DNA from: Metabacillus sp. B2-18
Lineage (GTDB): Bacteria; Bacillota; Bacilli; Bacillales; Bacillaceae
Direction: 5' to 3'
Length of the DNA stretch: 64,000 bases
NCBI RefSeq assembly: GCF_021117275.1
Contig: NZ_CP088245.1
Coordinates: forward strand, 2,765,501 to 2,829,500
Part shown: positions 32,092 through 41,084 of the stretch, piece by piece
Layout of the letters: each line of letters begins with the position of its first letter
Numbering within the stretch: the first letter of the stretch is position 1
Translations under genes and position numbers: made by a program
Notes under the pieces: model-generated
What the model was told of the DNA's origin: nothing
What the model saw: the letters and a program-made list of their open reading frames with translations, nothing else
Databases searched by the model: none

Positions 32092-32547
32092 TCAAGGCTG
32101 CCATATTTCTAACAGGTTTCTATCTAAATCATAAAATTTAAAATGATCTCCAACAGATCTATCATCGGACATTTCTTCTACAATCTCTACTCCATTTTCT
32201 ATAAAACGAATGTACATTTCTTGGATACGAGGAGTAATGAAGCAAGCTAAAGGGTGTAGATTTTTACTCTCATCAGTATGATCCACTCTCTCTTCTCGTG
32301 TCTTGTCGGTCACAAGGAATATAGCTGGGGTCGTTTGCCTGAGACCTGGCCCTGGAATGGTACCATTTTGATCTGGAAATCTTAGGATAGATCTTTGCAT
32401 TCCAGGACTTACAGGGTTATGACTTGTAGGTGCACAACCTAAGTTTTTTTGATACCATTTTATAGACTCGTAAACGTCTTTTACTAGAATATAAATGCAA
32501 GTCACACCTGTAATGTCTTCTTCTAGTCCCCCTAAGTCTTTTTTCAT
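32092..32547 (-). CDS. VOC (glyoxalase/bleomycin-resistance) family protein
   Basis: A 151-residue metal-dependent fold protein with the paired beta-alpha-beta-beta-beta modules of the vicinal oxygen chelate superfamily: first half VTCIYILVKDVYESIKWYQK, second half ending DHFKFYDLDRNLLEIWQP (the metal-ligand Glu is in LLEIW). Such proteins act as dioxygenases, glyoxalases, thiol transferases or drug binders; nothing here decides which. It starts at ATG 32547, 60 bases downstream of the pentapeptide gene. Confidence 0.88.
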   Translation of the reverse strand: MKKDLGGLEEDITGVTCIYILVKDVYESIKWYQKNLGCAPTSHNPVSPGMQRSILRFPDQNGTIPGPGLRQTTPAIFLVTDKTREERVDHTDESKNLHPLACFITPRIQEMYIRFIENGVEIVEEMSDDRSVGDHFKFYDLDRNLLEIWQP

Positions 32548-32609
32548 TTGCTTATTTCACCACTTTCATTCGATTTGATCTTGCAAATTTTTCAGGTTCA
32601 ACCTTTCTC

Positions 32610-33077
32610 TTACTTTTCTAGTTTCATAATTAAATCCTCAATTAATATTCCATTAATCTTAAGCCCTGAAATGTCACAATCAATAATTTCCATATTAGAT
32701 AAATTACAGTTTTTTATTTGCCCTTTTGCGAGATCACAATGATGAAAGCTTATCCGTTTGTATTCTCCGTTTTCATTAAAATATGGATCCCCTTCTCCTG
32801 GAAGAACAGCATTACGAAACTCAGTTCCAAACAAGTGAATGTGTTCTATAATGGCATGACTAATATTAGCATGTTTAATTTGTGCCCAAGATAAATTAGT
32901 ATTAGATATTTCAACTTTTTCTAAATTAACATCATTTAGTAACATATTTGCATTATTAACCTTTGATTTTGCTAAGCTTACATTATCTATCTCTAGCTCT
33001 TCAGCATTCACTTCTTGCCACTTTGACCCAGAAATATCAGCTTTTTGTAAATCTAATTTTTGAACATTTAATGACAT
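32610..33077 (-). CDS. Pentapeptide-repeat protein
   Basis: A 155-residue protein built of degenerate A(D/N)LXX repeats (NVQKLDLQKADISGSKW, VEISNTNLSWAQIKHANIS, LFGTEFRNAVL, CDLAKGQIKNCNLSNMEI), which fold as a right-handed quadrilateral helix. Some relatives protect DNA gyrase (Qnr, MfpA), but most have no known role and this one is short. One atypical segment (GEGDPYFNENGEYKR) interrupts the repeats. It may be co-transcribed with the VOC gene. Confidence 0.85.
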   Translation of the reverse strand: MSLNVQKLDLQKADISGSKWQEVNAEELEIDNVSLAKSKVNNANMLLNDVNLEKVEISNTNLSWAQIKHANISHAIIEHIHLFGTEFRNAVLPGEGDPYFNENGEYKRISFHHCDLAKGQIKNCNLSNMEIIDCDISGLKINGILIEDLIMKLEK

Positions 33078-33216
33078 GAAAAAACAACTCCTTTATTTTT
33101 ATAGGGATTAAAACCACAATCCTTTTGAACATTCTCCATTTAACAAAAAATTCCTTTTTAAGAAAATAACTAATTACCTTAAGTTAAATAATGTTTCATT
33201 TTATAAGACAAATTTA

Positions 33217-33258
33217 AAAAGGTGCCACTCCTTTTTAAATTAGAGGATGACACCTTTG
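33217..33258 (-). terminator. Terminator after the MMPL/YhgE-like operon
   Basis: AAAGGTG...CACCTTT stem extended by imperfect pairs, with TTTTTAAATT on the minus side, directly after the stop at 33262. Confidence 0.7.
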
Positions 33259-33261
33259 CTA

Positions 33262-35052
33262 TTAAAACAAGTCCATTAATTTTGCCCAAAATCCTTTTTC
33301 TTCTTCAACTTTTTCAGTTTTCACTTCTTCTTTTTCTTCTTTTTTTATGCTTTCGGTTTTAAGAACAAATTGAACGGAGTTTATTTTTTTATTTTCTGGT
33401 GAAACAAATGATACAGCTTCAAAATCTGATTTATCAAAGTCATCAATCATTTGATCGACTTCTTTTTTCATTTGCTCTGGTAAATCAGCTGTAGATTCAT
33501 AAAGTTCATTCGTACCATCATGAAGTCTGCTAAGTCCATTTTCTATTTCATTTGTTCCTTGAGACACCCCTACAATTCCATTGTGAATTTGCGTATATGA
33601 ATGAGAGAGTTCGTTCACCCCACCAGTATATGTCACTAACCCAGAATGAAATGCTTGATAATTAGTAGACAGCTGACTTATCCCATTCTGCAATTGAGCA
33701 AAAGACTCAGCAAAGTCCATGTCCTCCAAAGAAGTAGAAAGCCCGCCTGACATTTTATCTAGATTATCGGCCATCAAAGTAAGCGATCCGCTAACCTCAT
33801 CAAGTGTTCCATTTACTGCATCAAAGGCTTGTTTTACAGCTTCGTAAGTGCCCTTTGCAGATCGTGCGGCTGAATATGTTTCAAGCAATTGATTCAATAC
33901 TGCTTGGTCCCCACCACTATTATAAAGCTGTGTTGTTTGTTCTTTTGTAATTTCATATTCAGGAATGGCTTCCATTGCTTTGTTTAAAGTGCTGTATGCT
34001 GTTGCATAATTCTCTTTTAAGGTATTTAACCCATCAGATGTGTCTCTTAAACCCTTTGCTATTTCCGACAGTCCTGCAGTCAGCTGTTCAAAATCGTCCA
34101 AATTCATATCGTCTGAACCGTTAGCTATAGATGCATTTAATGTTTGTAGTGCTTGAGAAATAGATATTGAAGCACTAACTATTTCTGGGGAAGAAGAGCT
34201 TATTGAAGTCATTCCGTCTTTATATTTTAGTGAACCCTCTCCAAGCTTTTTTGCTCCATCGTTTATTTGTGCTAATCCATTTTGAAGGTCGCCCACGCCA
34301 TTATTTATTTTATTGATAGCTTTCGTTAACTGAGATAAGTCGCCTGTCATATCATCTATATCCGGTGCATCAATTGGCATAGACGACGGAATACCTGTGA
34401 TGTCTATGCCTTCTAGTTCAAAATCAACAACATCAGCTTCCACAACTAACTCTTCTTCTTTTTCAGGCATAACAGTAAATGTTACTTGCTTATTTTTCCC
34501 CGCATTAGCAAGCATTCCATCAGGAGCCTCGATGTTTGAGAAGAGATCTGTATTTAGAGCAAGAGAAACTTGTAATAAATAGTTGTTATAAAAGACAGAA
34601 TCTACCTGATCATTATAAGATGTAGCAATCTTCACTTGTACACGCCCATCTTTACCGGCAAGCTGTTCAGGGGAGATTTCTTTTCCGTCTAACAAATATG
34701 AAATGGAAATATTCCAAGGTAATGGTTCTTCATTCATATTACCTTGATAATAAAATTTTCCTTCTGAAGCCGAAAGCTCAACAGCATTGTCGACTTGATT
34801 CATTTCATCTAAATTCGTTAAATTCTTCAAACTAGAATACGAACCATAATCAACAATCTTTCCCGCTTTTTCTACTTCTAAAATGTTCACTACATATAAT
34901 TCTTGTTCCTCACCAATTGCGCTTAGTTTTGCATAAACTACTTCATCCTTTGAGGAGATTTCTCCACTTTCTTGTGCGGTAGCTGGAAGTGAAGGTACAA
35001 CTAAACCAATAGCGGCGAAAATAACCAAAAACTTCTTAACTCCCCTCATCAT
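33262..35052 (-). CDS. Secreted LxxG heptad-repeat partner of the MMPL exporter (YhgE/Pip-like)
   Basis: A 596-residue exported protein. It has a signal peptide cleaved near ATAQES (residue ~26), a beta-rich N-terminal domain, then a long coiled region with L-xx-G heptads (INNGVGDLQNGLAQINDGAK; later GINELSHSYTQIHNGIV-like repeats) and a Glu/Lys-rich C-terminus. Such proteins sit beside MMPL exporters and probably form part of an envelope-spanning efflux complex; the role is inferred from context. Its ATG overlaps the MMPL stop by one base, with GGAGG inside the end of that gene, so translation is coupled. Confidence 0.85.
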   Translation of the reverse strand: MMRGVKKFLVIFAAIGLVVPSLPATAQESGEISSKDEVVYAKLSAIGEEQELYVVNILEVEKAGKIVDYGSYSSLKNLTNLDEMNQVDNAVELSASEGKFYYQGNMNEEPLPWNISISYLLDGKEISPEQLAGKDGRVQVKIATSYNDQVDSVFYNNYLLQVSLALNTDLFSNIEAPDGMLANAGKNKQVTFTVMPEKEEELVVEADVVDFELEGIDITGIPSSMPIDAPDIDDMTGDLSQLTKAINKINNGVGDLQNGLAQINDGAKKLGEGSLKYKDGMTSISSSSPEIVSASISISQALQTLNASIANGSDDMNLDDFEQLTAGLSEIAKGLRDTSDGLNTLKENYATAYSTLNKAMEAIPEYEITKEQTTQLYNSGGDQAVLNQLLETYSAARSAKGTYEAVKQAFDAVNGTLDEVSGSLTLMADNLDKMSGGLSTSLEDMDFAESFAQLQNGISQLSTNYQAFHSGLVTYTGGVNELSHSYTQIHNGIVGVSQGTNEIENGLSRLHDGTNELYESTADLPEQMKKEVDQMIDDFDKSDFEAVSFVSPENKKINSVQFVLKTESIKKEEKEEVKTEKVEEEKGFWAKLMDLF

Positions 35053-37106
35053 CAGTCCTCCTCCTTATAAAAATTAGCTTTCCATGTTGTTTTTGTAATA
35101 AGTTTATCGAAGACCAACATACATGCCGGCAAAAAGAGCACGACCATAATAAACGCAAGTAATGCACCTCTTCCTAACAATAAACCGATCGATGTGACAA
35201 TTGGGTTTGACGAGGTAATCCAAAGGATAAACCCAACACTGGATAAAATCGAAGCAGAAATGCCAATGGCAAACATTTTTTCATCAATCGTTTTCTTAAT
35301 TGCTTGTAACGCAGTCATTTCTTTTCGATACTCTTTATAGGCATCTGTTAATAAAATGGCATAATCTACTGTTGCCGCAAGCTGGATAATGCTGATTAAC
35401 AAATAGCCAACATACACTAATGAAGAATCAGTAAAGTACGGTACAGATAGATTAATCCAAACAGCTGTTTGAATAGTAAGAAGTAGGATTAAAGGAATTG
35501 ACAGTGATTTAAATGTTACAAACAAAACGAATGCAACCGTAATAATGGTTAATAGATTTACCAATTGGTTATCTTTTTGAACTGTTTTTTTAATATCATA
35601 CAATGTTACACTTTCTCCAACAGAATAGACTTTATCATAGTATTGATCCGCTGTACTGTGGACTTTCTCAATTAACTGAAACGCCTCTTCTCCTTCGGTC
35701 TTCGTATTAGTTTGCAGAATCATTCGGCTATAATTTTCAGAATAAAATGGCTCTGTAATTGATTGGTCCAAATACTCTGGTGGAATGGCAGCACCAACTG
35801 TATTCACATAAGCCAACACACTAGACACATGCTCGATATTCTCTAACTCTTGTACCAGCTCATCCTCTTTGGTGACATCCCCTTTAGGAACAAGCAAGAC
35901 GATCGGCGTGCTTTCTCCGAACTGATCTTTTATTTCTTGAAAATCACTTCCAGCTCTTGTTGTCTCTGGCTGGTCTCCTATACCATAAATAAAGTTCGTC
36001 TGACTTTGTGCTAGAAACGCAGGAACAATGACTAGTAAAACTAAAATCAAACTCGGTATTCTTAGTTTTAGCACAGCATTTCCCTTGTTTTTAAAGCTTG
36101 GTAGTAATGGTTTGTGCTGAGTTTTATCAATCCATTTATAAAACAATAGTGTTAGTGCAGGAAGGAAAACCATCACACTAATAAAGCTTAATAAAATTCC
36201 TTTTACTAGATTAATTCCTAGATCCGAACCAATTTCAAAATTCATAAACGATAACGCGATAAAACCAAAAAATGTGGTTGACGCACTTGCCGTAATCGCT
36301 GAAAATGATTTTTTCATCGCGAGCCCCATTGCTTCGTGAGGATCTGTGACCTTTTTCCGATAGTCTGCAAAACTATGAAGGAGGAAAATTGCATAATCTA
36401 GTGATACTGCAAGCTGTAAAATTGGTGCGACTGATTGAGTAACAAAGGAAACTTCTCCAAAGAAAATGTTTGATCCCATATTAATTAATACAGAAACACC
36501 AATAGCTGTTAAGAAAAATAATGGCTCTATCCAAGAATTGGTGGATAAAACTAAAATTAAGATGATTATCGGCACTAGTAATGCACCTGCGTACATTGAT
36601 TCGGTTCCAGCCATTTTTTGTTGTGTTGCTGTATTAAGTGATTCCCCCGCCATCGCATTATCTTCACCGATGAGCTTATAAATCTCATCTGTGATTGCTA
36701 CTTCATCACCTTCACGAATGCTAAATGAAAATAATGCTTTATTTTCTTTATAGTAGGTTTCTACTGTTTCTTCGTCAGCCATTTCAAGTGGAGATTTTAA
36801 GTCAACAGCATCATCTAACCAGGTAACGTCTGATACACCGTCAATTGCTGCAAGCTCTTCTTTAAAATCTAAAGCTTCCTGAATAGTCACATCATGTATC
36901 ATGACTCGATTCGTCGGAACACTTCCCTCAAATTCCTGCTCCATTATGTTCATTGCGATTGTTGATTGAGCATCATCCGGTAAGTAATCCTTCATATCGT
37001 AATTGACTGACACTTTTAAAGTAGCTAGTGCGCAAATGACTGTAACAATCATAAATGTTATCGCAACGGTTTTTTTATGTTTAATAATCCATGATGCAAT
37101 GTTTAT
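35052..37106 (-). CDS. MMPL/RND family exporter, FarE-like (unusual ATA start)
   Basis: A roughly 684-residue integral membrane exporter with two MMPL halves of about six helices (SVAPILQLAVSLDYAIFLLH in one, ISIIQLAATVDYAILLTDAY in the other) and two extracytoplasmic domains. Together with the LxxG-repeat protein and the divergent TetR gene it matches the fatty-acid/lipid efflux layout of staphylococcal FarE/FarR. The first standard start (ATG 37052) falls inside TM1 and has no ribosome site. The frame is open 18 codons further, and the ribosome site GAGAGGGTGA faces ATA at 37106 after six bases, giving INIASWIIKHKKTVAITF... before TM1. ATA may be used, ATG may have mutated, or a nearby GTG may be out of frame through an A-run indel. 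Confidence 0.83.
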   Translation of the reverse strand: MNIASWIIKHKKTVAITFMIVTVICALATLKVSVNYDMKDYLPDDAQSTIAMNIMEQEFEGSVPTNRVMIHDVTIQEALDFKEELAAIDGVSDVTWLDDAVDLKSPLEMADEETVETYYKENKALFSFSIREGDEVAITDEIYKLIGEDNAMAGESLNTATQQKMAGTESMYAGALLVPIIILILVLSTNSWIEPLFFLTAIGVSVLINMGSNIFFGEVSFVTQSVAPILQLAVSLDYAIFLLHSFADYRKKVTDPHEAMGLAMKKSFSAITASASTTFFGFIALSFMNFEIGSDLGINLVKGILLSFISVMVFLPALTLLFYKWIDKTQHKPLLPSFKNKGNAVLKLRIPSLILVLLVIVPAFLAQSQTNFIYGIGDQPETTRAGSDFQEIKDQFGESTPIVLLVPKGDVTKEDELVQELENIEHVSSVLAYVNTVGAAIPPEYLDQSITEPFYSENYSRMILQTNTKTEGEEAFQLIEKVHSTADQYYDKVYSVGESVTLYDIKKTVQKDNQLVNLLTIITVAFVLFVTFKSLSIPLILLLTIQTAVWINLSVPYFTDSSLVYVGYLLISIIQLAATVDYAILLTDAYKEYRKEMTALQAIKKTIDEKMFAIGISASILSSVGFILWITSSNPIVTSIGLLLGRGALLAFIMVVLFLPACMLVFDKLITKTTWKANFYKEED

Positions 37107-37203
37107 CGTTTTTCACCCTCTCTTGCGACTTTTTCCTATACACTCTATCATTATATGGACACGGTGTTGCCTATTCAACAAACAGTTATTTTACATCTGT
37201 GAT

Positions 37204-37236
37204 TTTTCCAACATATTCATCATTTGTGTTGGAAAA
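37204..37236. promoter_or_regulatory. TetR-type operator between divergent genes
   Basis: Perfect 10-bp arms TTTTCCAACA and TGTTGGAAAA are separated by 13 bases. The site lies 21 bases before the TetR start and about 100 bases before the MMPL gene, so it could control both. Confidence 0.65.
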
Positions 37237-37257
37237 CGAGTAAAAAAGGAGAATGCA

Positions 37258-37818
37258 ATGACAACTTCAAAATTAGATCGCCGTAAAAAATATACGCGTA
37301 TGGTTCTAAAAGAAAGTTTAATCCAATTATTAAAGGAAAAACAGATTTCTTCCATTACTGTTAAAGAAATCTGTGACTTAGCAGATATTAATCGCTCTAC
37401 ATTTTATGCTCACTATTCCGATCAATTTGACCTTCTTGATAAAACGGAAGAAGAATTGATAGAAGAGATGAAAAGGTATTTGAGTCAATACAGCTATGAA
37501 GAAGATGACCTAAAGATGATTGAAAAATTGCTGGAATACTTCGCTTCTAAGCAAGAAATTTGCAAAATACTTCTTAATGAAAAAGTGGACACAACATTTC
37601 AAAAAAAGGTAATGAAGGTAGCACATCATTTTTTTATAGAAAACTGGAAAGCCAATCATCAATTTAATGGATATCCATCAGAATATGTAAGTACATTTAT
37701 CATAAGTGGAAGTATTTATGTTACCAAAGAATGGCTAAACAGAGGAATGGACAAAACACCAAAAGAAATGGCTGAAATGATTAATAATCTAATCAAAAAT
37801 GGTCTTTTCGGGACATAG
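37258..37818 (+). CDS. TetR family regulator of the MMPL efflux unit
   Basis: A 186-residue regulator with an N-terminal HTH (SITVKEICDLADINRSTFYA near residues 33-52) and a TetR C-terminal domain of the YxaF/DhaS type. ATG 37258 is preceded by AAAGGAG; upstream in-frame codons lie in the promoter. It is divergent from the MMPL operon with a 10-bp inverted repeat between them, which suggests that it represses efflux until a lipid or drug ligand binds. Confidence 0.9.
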   Translation: MTTSKLDRRKKYTRMVLKESLIQLLKEKQISSITVKEICDLADINRSTFYAHYSDQFDLLDKTEEELIEEMKRYLSQYSYEEDDLKMIEKLLEYFASKQEICKILLNEKVDTTFQKKVMKVAHHFFIENWKANHQFNGYPSEYVSTFIISGSIYVTKEWLNRGMDKTPKEMAEMINNLIKNGLFGT

Positions 37819-37966
37819 GTTCTTTGTCTCTTTATAAGGAAGTAATCCTTTTCCGTCTCTTCTATTTATTATTAATAAAATTAAAGCTTTATCCACAATT
37901 GTCCAGTTCAAATTATCATTTTATGAATAAAATATATTAATCCTAAAGCACCCATGTAAGATCTCT

Positions 37967-37995
37967 AAAAGACACTCAAAACAGAGTGTCTTTTT
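37967..37995 (+). terminator. Terminator downstream of the TetR gene
   Basis: An 11-bp stem (AAAAGACACTC / GAGTGTCTTTT) with a short loop and T-run, 150 bases after the stop. The region 37819-38165 has no other gene. Confidence 0.85.
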
Positions 37996-38165
37996 ACGTT
38001 TATAATGAAAAATCTTTTTAAAGAAATTTAAAATGAACTTCTCCTCCTTTTAGGCTCCCAAGCGGAGGTTTTCGATATTTTATCCGAAAAAATAATGACT
38101 ACGTCCAAACCAATCATAAAAGTATTCATACTATAAATTAACCTCAGATAAAGGAGGTGAAAAAT

Positions 38166-38267
38166 ATGTCAGGTGGATATGGTTCTGGTGCAGGTTTTGC
38201 GCTAATCGTAGTACTATTTATTCTTTTAATTATCGTTGGTGCTGCTTATGTTGGCGGTGGTTACTAA
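38166..38267 (+). CDS. YjcZ family sporulation peptide
   Basis: A 33-residue peptide: Gly/Ser-rich start ([10 protein letters not shown]), one hydrophobic helix ([19 protein letters not shown]) and a GGGY end, the layout of YjcZ/SscA-type spore assembly peptides, common in multiple copies in Bacillus. AAAGGAGGTG lies before the ATG and a strong terminator follows. A mother-cell sigma promoter is likely but could not be fixed by eye. Confidence 0.9.
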   Translation: MSGGYGSGAGFALIVVLFILLIIVGAAYVGGGY

Positions 38268-38290
38268 TTTAAAAAAGTAATTCAAAATTA

Positions 38291-38318
38291 AAGCAGACTA
38301 CAGCGTAGTCTGCTTTTT
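38291..38318 (+). terminator. Terminator after the YjcZ gene
   Basis: A perfect 10-bp stem (AAGCAGACTA / TAGTCTGCTT), CAGCG loop, then TTT. Confidence 0.9.
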
Positions 38319-38360
38319 GAAAAGTAAGGGTTCTGATCATCACATTGCTTATCTCCACAA

Positions 38361-38392
38361 AAAAGCGAACAACCATCTATTGTTGTTCGCTT
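38361..38392 (-). terminator. Terminator after the methionine synthase gene
   Basis: An 11-bp stem (AAGCGAACAAC / GTTGTTCGCTT) followed by TTTT on the minus strand, just after the restored stop at 38399. Its position supports that the real gene end is there and not at the early frameshift stop. Confidence 0.85.
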
Positions 38393-38398
38393 AATAAC

Positions 38399-39501
38399 TT
38401 ATCCCCAAATCTCTTTTGAAATATCTACAATGTACTTTAACTTCGCCCATTGCTCTTCTTCGGTTAAGATATTTCCATGATGCGTTGATGCAAATCCACA
38501 TTGTGGACTAATACATAATTGCTCTAATGGCACATACTTTGTTGCTTCTTCTAACGAGCTTTAATATTTTCCTTATCTTCTAATTGTCCATGTTTTGATG
38601 TGAAAACACCAAGAACAACTCTTGGACCATCGTTTGGTATATAATCTAATGGTCCGAAATCACCAGAGCGATCATCATCATATTCTAAGAAAAAGCCATT
38701 CACTTTTTCTTTTGCGAACAATGTTGGTGCAATTTTAGCATAGCTACCTTCAAATGCCCATTTAGAACGGTAGTTACCACGGCAAAGGTGAGTAGTAATC
38801 GTTAAATCTTCTGGCTTATCTTCAAGAACACCATTTACAACACGCAAAGCTAAGTCAATTAATTGTTCACGCGAAAAACCACTATCATTAAACGGAATTT
38901 CAGGTGCATTAAGTCCAGCAATATATACATCGTCTAGTTGTAAGTAGCGGCAACCAACATCATAAAATGCTTTAATGGCATCCTTATATGTTTGGATAAC
39001 ATCATTCGTATATTCTTCAATATCTGGATAAATTTCCAGGTTACGGATCCCTGCATTAAATAATTGGTTCGGGCTAGGAATCGTTTGTTTAGCAACCGCA
39101 CGATCCCCGACAATTTCTTTAAACTCGATAAATTCTTTTATATGAGGATGCTCAGGGTTAAATGAAATTTTTCCGATAACACGAACATCGTATCTTTCTG
39201 TTTCCTCACCCTTGAATGCAAACCCGCTTTCTGGAACATATCCCTCTACACCGTTTAAATGCTCTAGAAAATCTGTGTGCCAAAATCTACGACGAAACTC
39301 ACCATCGGTCACAGCTTGCAAACCAACTTCGATTTGCTTATCAACAATTTTTTTAATTTCTTCCGTTTCAATTTTATGTAGTTGTTCAGACGTTAAATTC
39401 CCCTCTTGGAAATCTTTTCTTGCTTGATGAATTCTTTCTGGACGTAATAGACTTCCAACGTGATCGGCTCTAAAAGGCGCTTTTACTAGTGTTTTTGTCA
39501 T
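38399..39501 (-). pseudogene. Cobalamin-independent methionine synthase homologue (YxjG/YxjH type), frameshifted
   Basis: This is a MetE C-terminal-domain-type methyltransferase that makes methionine from homocysteine, the short YxjG/YxjH form (about 370 residues). The N-terminal frame covers FRADHVGSLLRPERIHQARK, the RRRFWHTDF and YLQLDDVY segments, and THLCRGNYRSKW (zinc-binding Cys). It stops at TAG 38551-38553 after NIKAR. Another frame then continues LEEATKYVPLEQLCISPQCG, with the second zinc Cys, and ends ...SKEIWG at 38399. A single T missing from CGTTTA explains the break. Without the tail the enzyme would lack a catalytic zinc ligand. It is preceded by a SAM-I riboswitch, as expected for a methionine gene. 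Confidence 0.88.
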
Positions 39502-39662
39502 GTAAATCTCTCCTAACTTTGGATGGTTTAAATTAAAGGCTATAGATGTAATCCCTAGTGATGAAAATGATCAGGTCAGCAATAGGTAATAAAACATTCA
39601 CCAGGATAAAAATATGTAGACTTAGTTTTTACTACAGACCTAGTATACTTTTAAAACAAAAA

Positions 39663-39812
39663 CCCCTCTTCCAAAAGAAAGAGGGGGCTAGTTTTTCATA
39701 AATATGACCTGATCCTCTTATCTCAAGCATGATTGCTCTGGAATTGGCACAGTACTATAAAAGTCCGCTGCCGAGGCTTCAAAGGGCCAGTCCCTCCACC
39801 TCTCTTGATAAG
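39663..39812 (-). ncRNA. SAM-I riboswitch (S-box) with terminator
   Basis: The minus strand carries the conserved S-box core: P1 CTTATCAAGAGAGG ... TTGAGATAAG, GGAGGGACTGGCCC, GAAGCCTCGGCAGC and GTGCCAATTCC. The expression platform is the terminator CCCCTCTT...AAGAGGGG with TTTTTG. SAM binding favours the terminator, lowering expression of the downstream methionine synthase homologue when methionine is plentiful. Confidence 0.96.
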
Positions 39813-39895
39813 AAATTTTTGAATATATTAAATTGTTTTATTACTATACAATTAAACAATCAAAGCTGTCAACACTTATAGAGAATTTTTCCAAC

Positions 39896-39952
39896 CAGAG
39901 GGACAGGTTACTTGTCCCAAATAAAAAATGGGACAGTGTACCTGTCCCTCTG
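39896..39952. repeat. GGGACAG palindromic repeat, inverted pair (copies 4 and 5)
   Basis: Two units, GGGACAGGTTACTTGTCCC and GGGACAGTGTACCTGTCCC, are 11 bases apart. Together they form a larger hairpin because CAGAGGGACAGGT (39896-39908) and ACCTGTCCCTCTG (39940-39952) are exact inverses. The unit lies in the gene-free stretch between the riboswitch and the Spo0E-like gene (39813-40063). Confidence 0.8.
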
Positions 39953-40063
39953 TTTGTTAAGTTTTTGTCACTTCAGTTGTTTTTCTGTCGAAACACTTTC
40001 AATTACAGACAAATTTTTGCATAATATTCCTTGTGTCTATTTTATTTTCGGAGGATATGAACG

Positions 40064-40240
40064 ATGGCTAAGGAAACCAAGAAACTTATGATGTGCATTA
40101 ATGGTCTTAAATCTGATTTATTTCAAATTGCGGAAAATACTGGTCTAGATAGTCGGTATACGTTGGAATGTATTATTCAATTGGACGAACTAATTAAGCG
40201 ATATCATCAGGAAAATGAAAAAAACAACACGATTGAATGA
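40064..40240 (+). CDS. Spo0E-like aspartyl-phosphate phosphatase
   Basis: A 58-residue protein of the Spo0E family, small phosphatases that remove phosphate from Spo0A~P and delay sporulation. The helical pair is visible: INGLKSDLFQIAENTGLDSR, then TLECIIQLDELIKRYHQ, where QLDELI corresponds to the family SQELD motif (first Ser replaced by Ile). GGAGG lies nine bases before the ATG. The altered signature residue lowers certainty about activity. Confidence 0.8.
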   Translation: MAKETKKLMMCINGLKSDLFQIAENTGLDSRYTLECIIQLDELIKRYHQENEKNNTIE

Positions 40241-40341
40241 TGTGAAAATTCATTTAACCAAACCTCTTAGAAGGATTTACTAAAATCCAACTTACATAAA
40301 CTAAAACTCTTATAAAAAAAAGAACCACCTGATAGGTAGCT

Positions 40342-40485
40342 TTAAAGTCTAATAATTTCTTTTTCATACACTAATTCAACTAAATACTTTTCATCGATTT
40401 TCATGATTTCAAGTTGTCCATTTTGATAATCATGCAATACTGTGTAAAGACAGCCCTTATACATTACTTTATCATTTACAAACAT
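40342..40485 (-). CDS. Small hypothetical protein (47 aa)
   Basis: MFVNDKVMYKGCLYTVLHDY ... KIDEKYLVELVYEKEIIRL: a short beta-rich protein, similar in pattern to small SH3-like barrels. I do not recognise a family. AGAGG lies nine bases before the ATG and codon use is like that of its neighbours. Confidence 0.6.
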   Translation of the reverse strand: MFVNDKVMYKGCLYTVLHDYQNGQLEIMKIDEKYLVELVYEKEIIRL

Positions 40486-40657
40486 TAGTAATTACCTCTC
40501 ACTTTAAAGATCATTTTCTAACATATGATAACGAATGAATATTAATTAATGATAGTAATCCTATTACAAATCGGTAAATTTAATGTAAATTTCGTATCTT
40601 TAGTTTATCTAATACAAATACATTTATGGTCATATTTTTGACGTAAAATAAAAAATT

Positions 40658-40675
40658 GGGACAGTTTACTGTCCC
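40658..40675. repeat. GGGACAG palindromic repeat, copy 6
   Basis: GGGACAGTTTACTGTCCC, a slightly shorter unit. It ends one base before the stop codon of the YtzI-like gene. Confidence 0.8.
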
Positions 40676-40676
40676 T

Positions 40677-40859
40677 CTAGAACCCACCTTCTCCTCCTCC
40701 TCCGCCATTTAGATGGTTATATTGATTTCCCATCACTTCGGACTCTACATTATGATTCCCTTTATTAACATCTGGAGGAACAGCTCCTGTTTTTTTATCA
40801 AAGTATATAGCGAATGTTATCACAATGCTTAATGGGATCAAAAAAATCAACCAAATCAC
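40677..40859 (-). CDS. YtzI-like small membrane protein
   Basis: A 60-residue protein with one N-terminal helix (MIWLIFLIPLSIVITFAIYF), then DKKTGAVPPD and a Gly-rich tail (GGGGGEGGF). It resembles B. subtilis YtzI-type proteins of unknown role and is a paralogue of the broken copy at 18302-18454. The palindromic repeat lies at its stop. An AGGGGAG ribosome site precedes the ATG. Confidence 0.72.
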   Translation of the reverse strand: MIWLIFLIPLSIVITFAIYFDKKTGAVPPDVNKGNHNVESEVMGNQYNHLNGGGGGEGGF

Positions 40860-41023
40860 AAAATCTCCCCTTTAGAAATCGCCATATCAGAAAATAAAAT
40901 ATTCAGATTATTTATATTTTACCATAATTTTTCCATCAACTACAGATTTTCTCCTGATTTAACTAGTTAACCTATCCTTAAATAATCAATAAATAACAAT
41001 TCTATATTGTTTTTAAAATAATA

Positions 41024-41060
41024 ATCTCAAATTGATATTTGTTTAATATCAATTTGAGAT
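41024..41060. repeat. 15-bp perfect inverted repeat between divergent small genes
   Basis: ATCTCAAATTGATAT (41024-41038) and ATATCAATTTGAGAT (41046-41060) with a 7-base loop. It could be an operator or an RNA hairpin. It does not match Fur, Rex or CcpA boxes that I know. Confidence 0.6.
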
Positions 41061-41084
41061 ATATAATAAAAACAAGAACAACAC

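Noticed and set aside
37003..37257. N-terminal extension of the TetR frame into the MMPL gene
   Set aside because: It overlaps the promoter, operator and the MMPL start, and AAAGGAG directly precedes ATG 37258.
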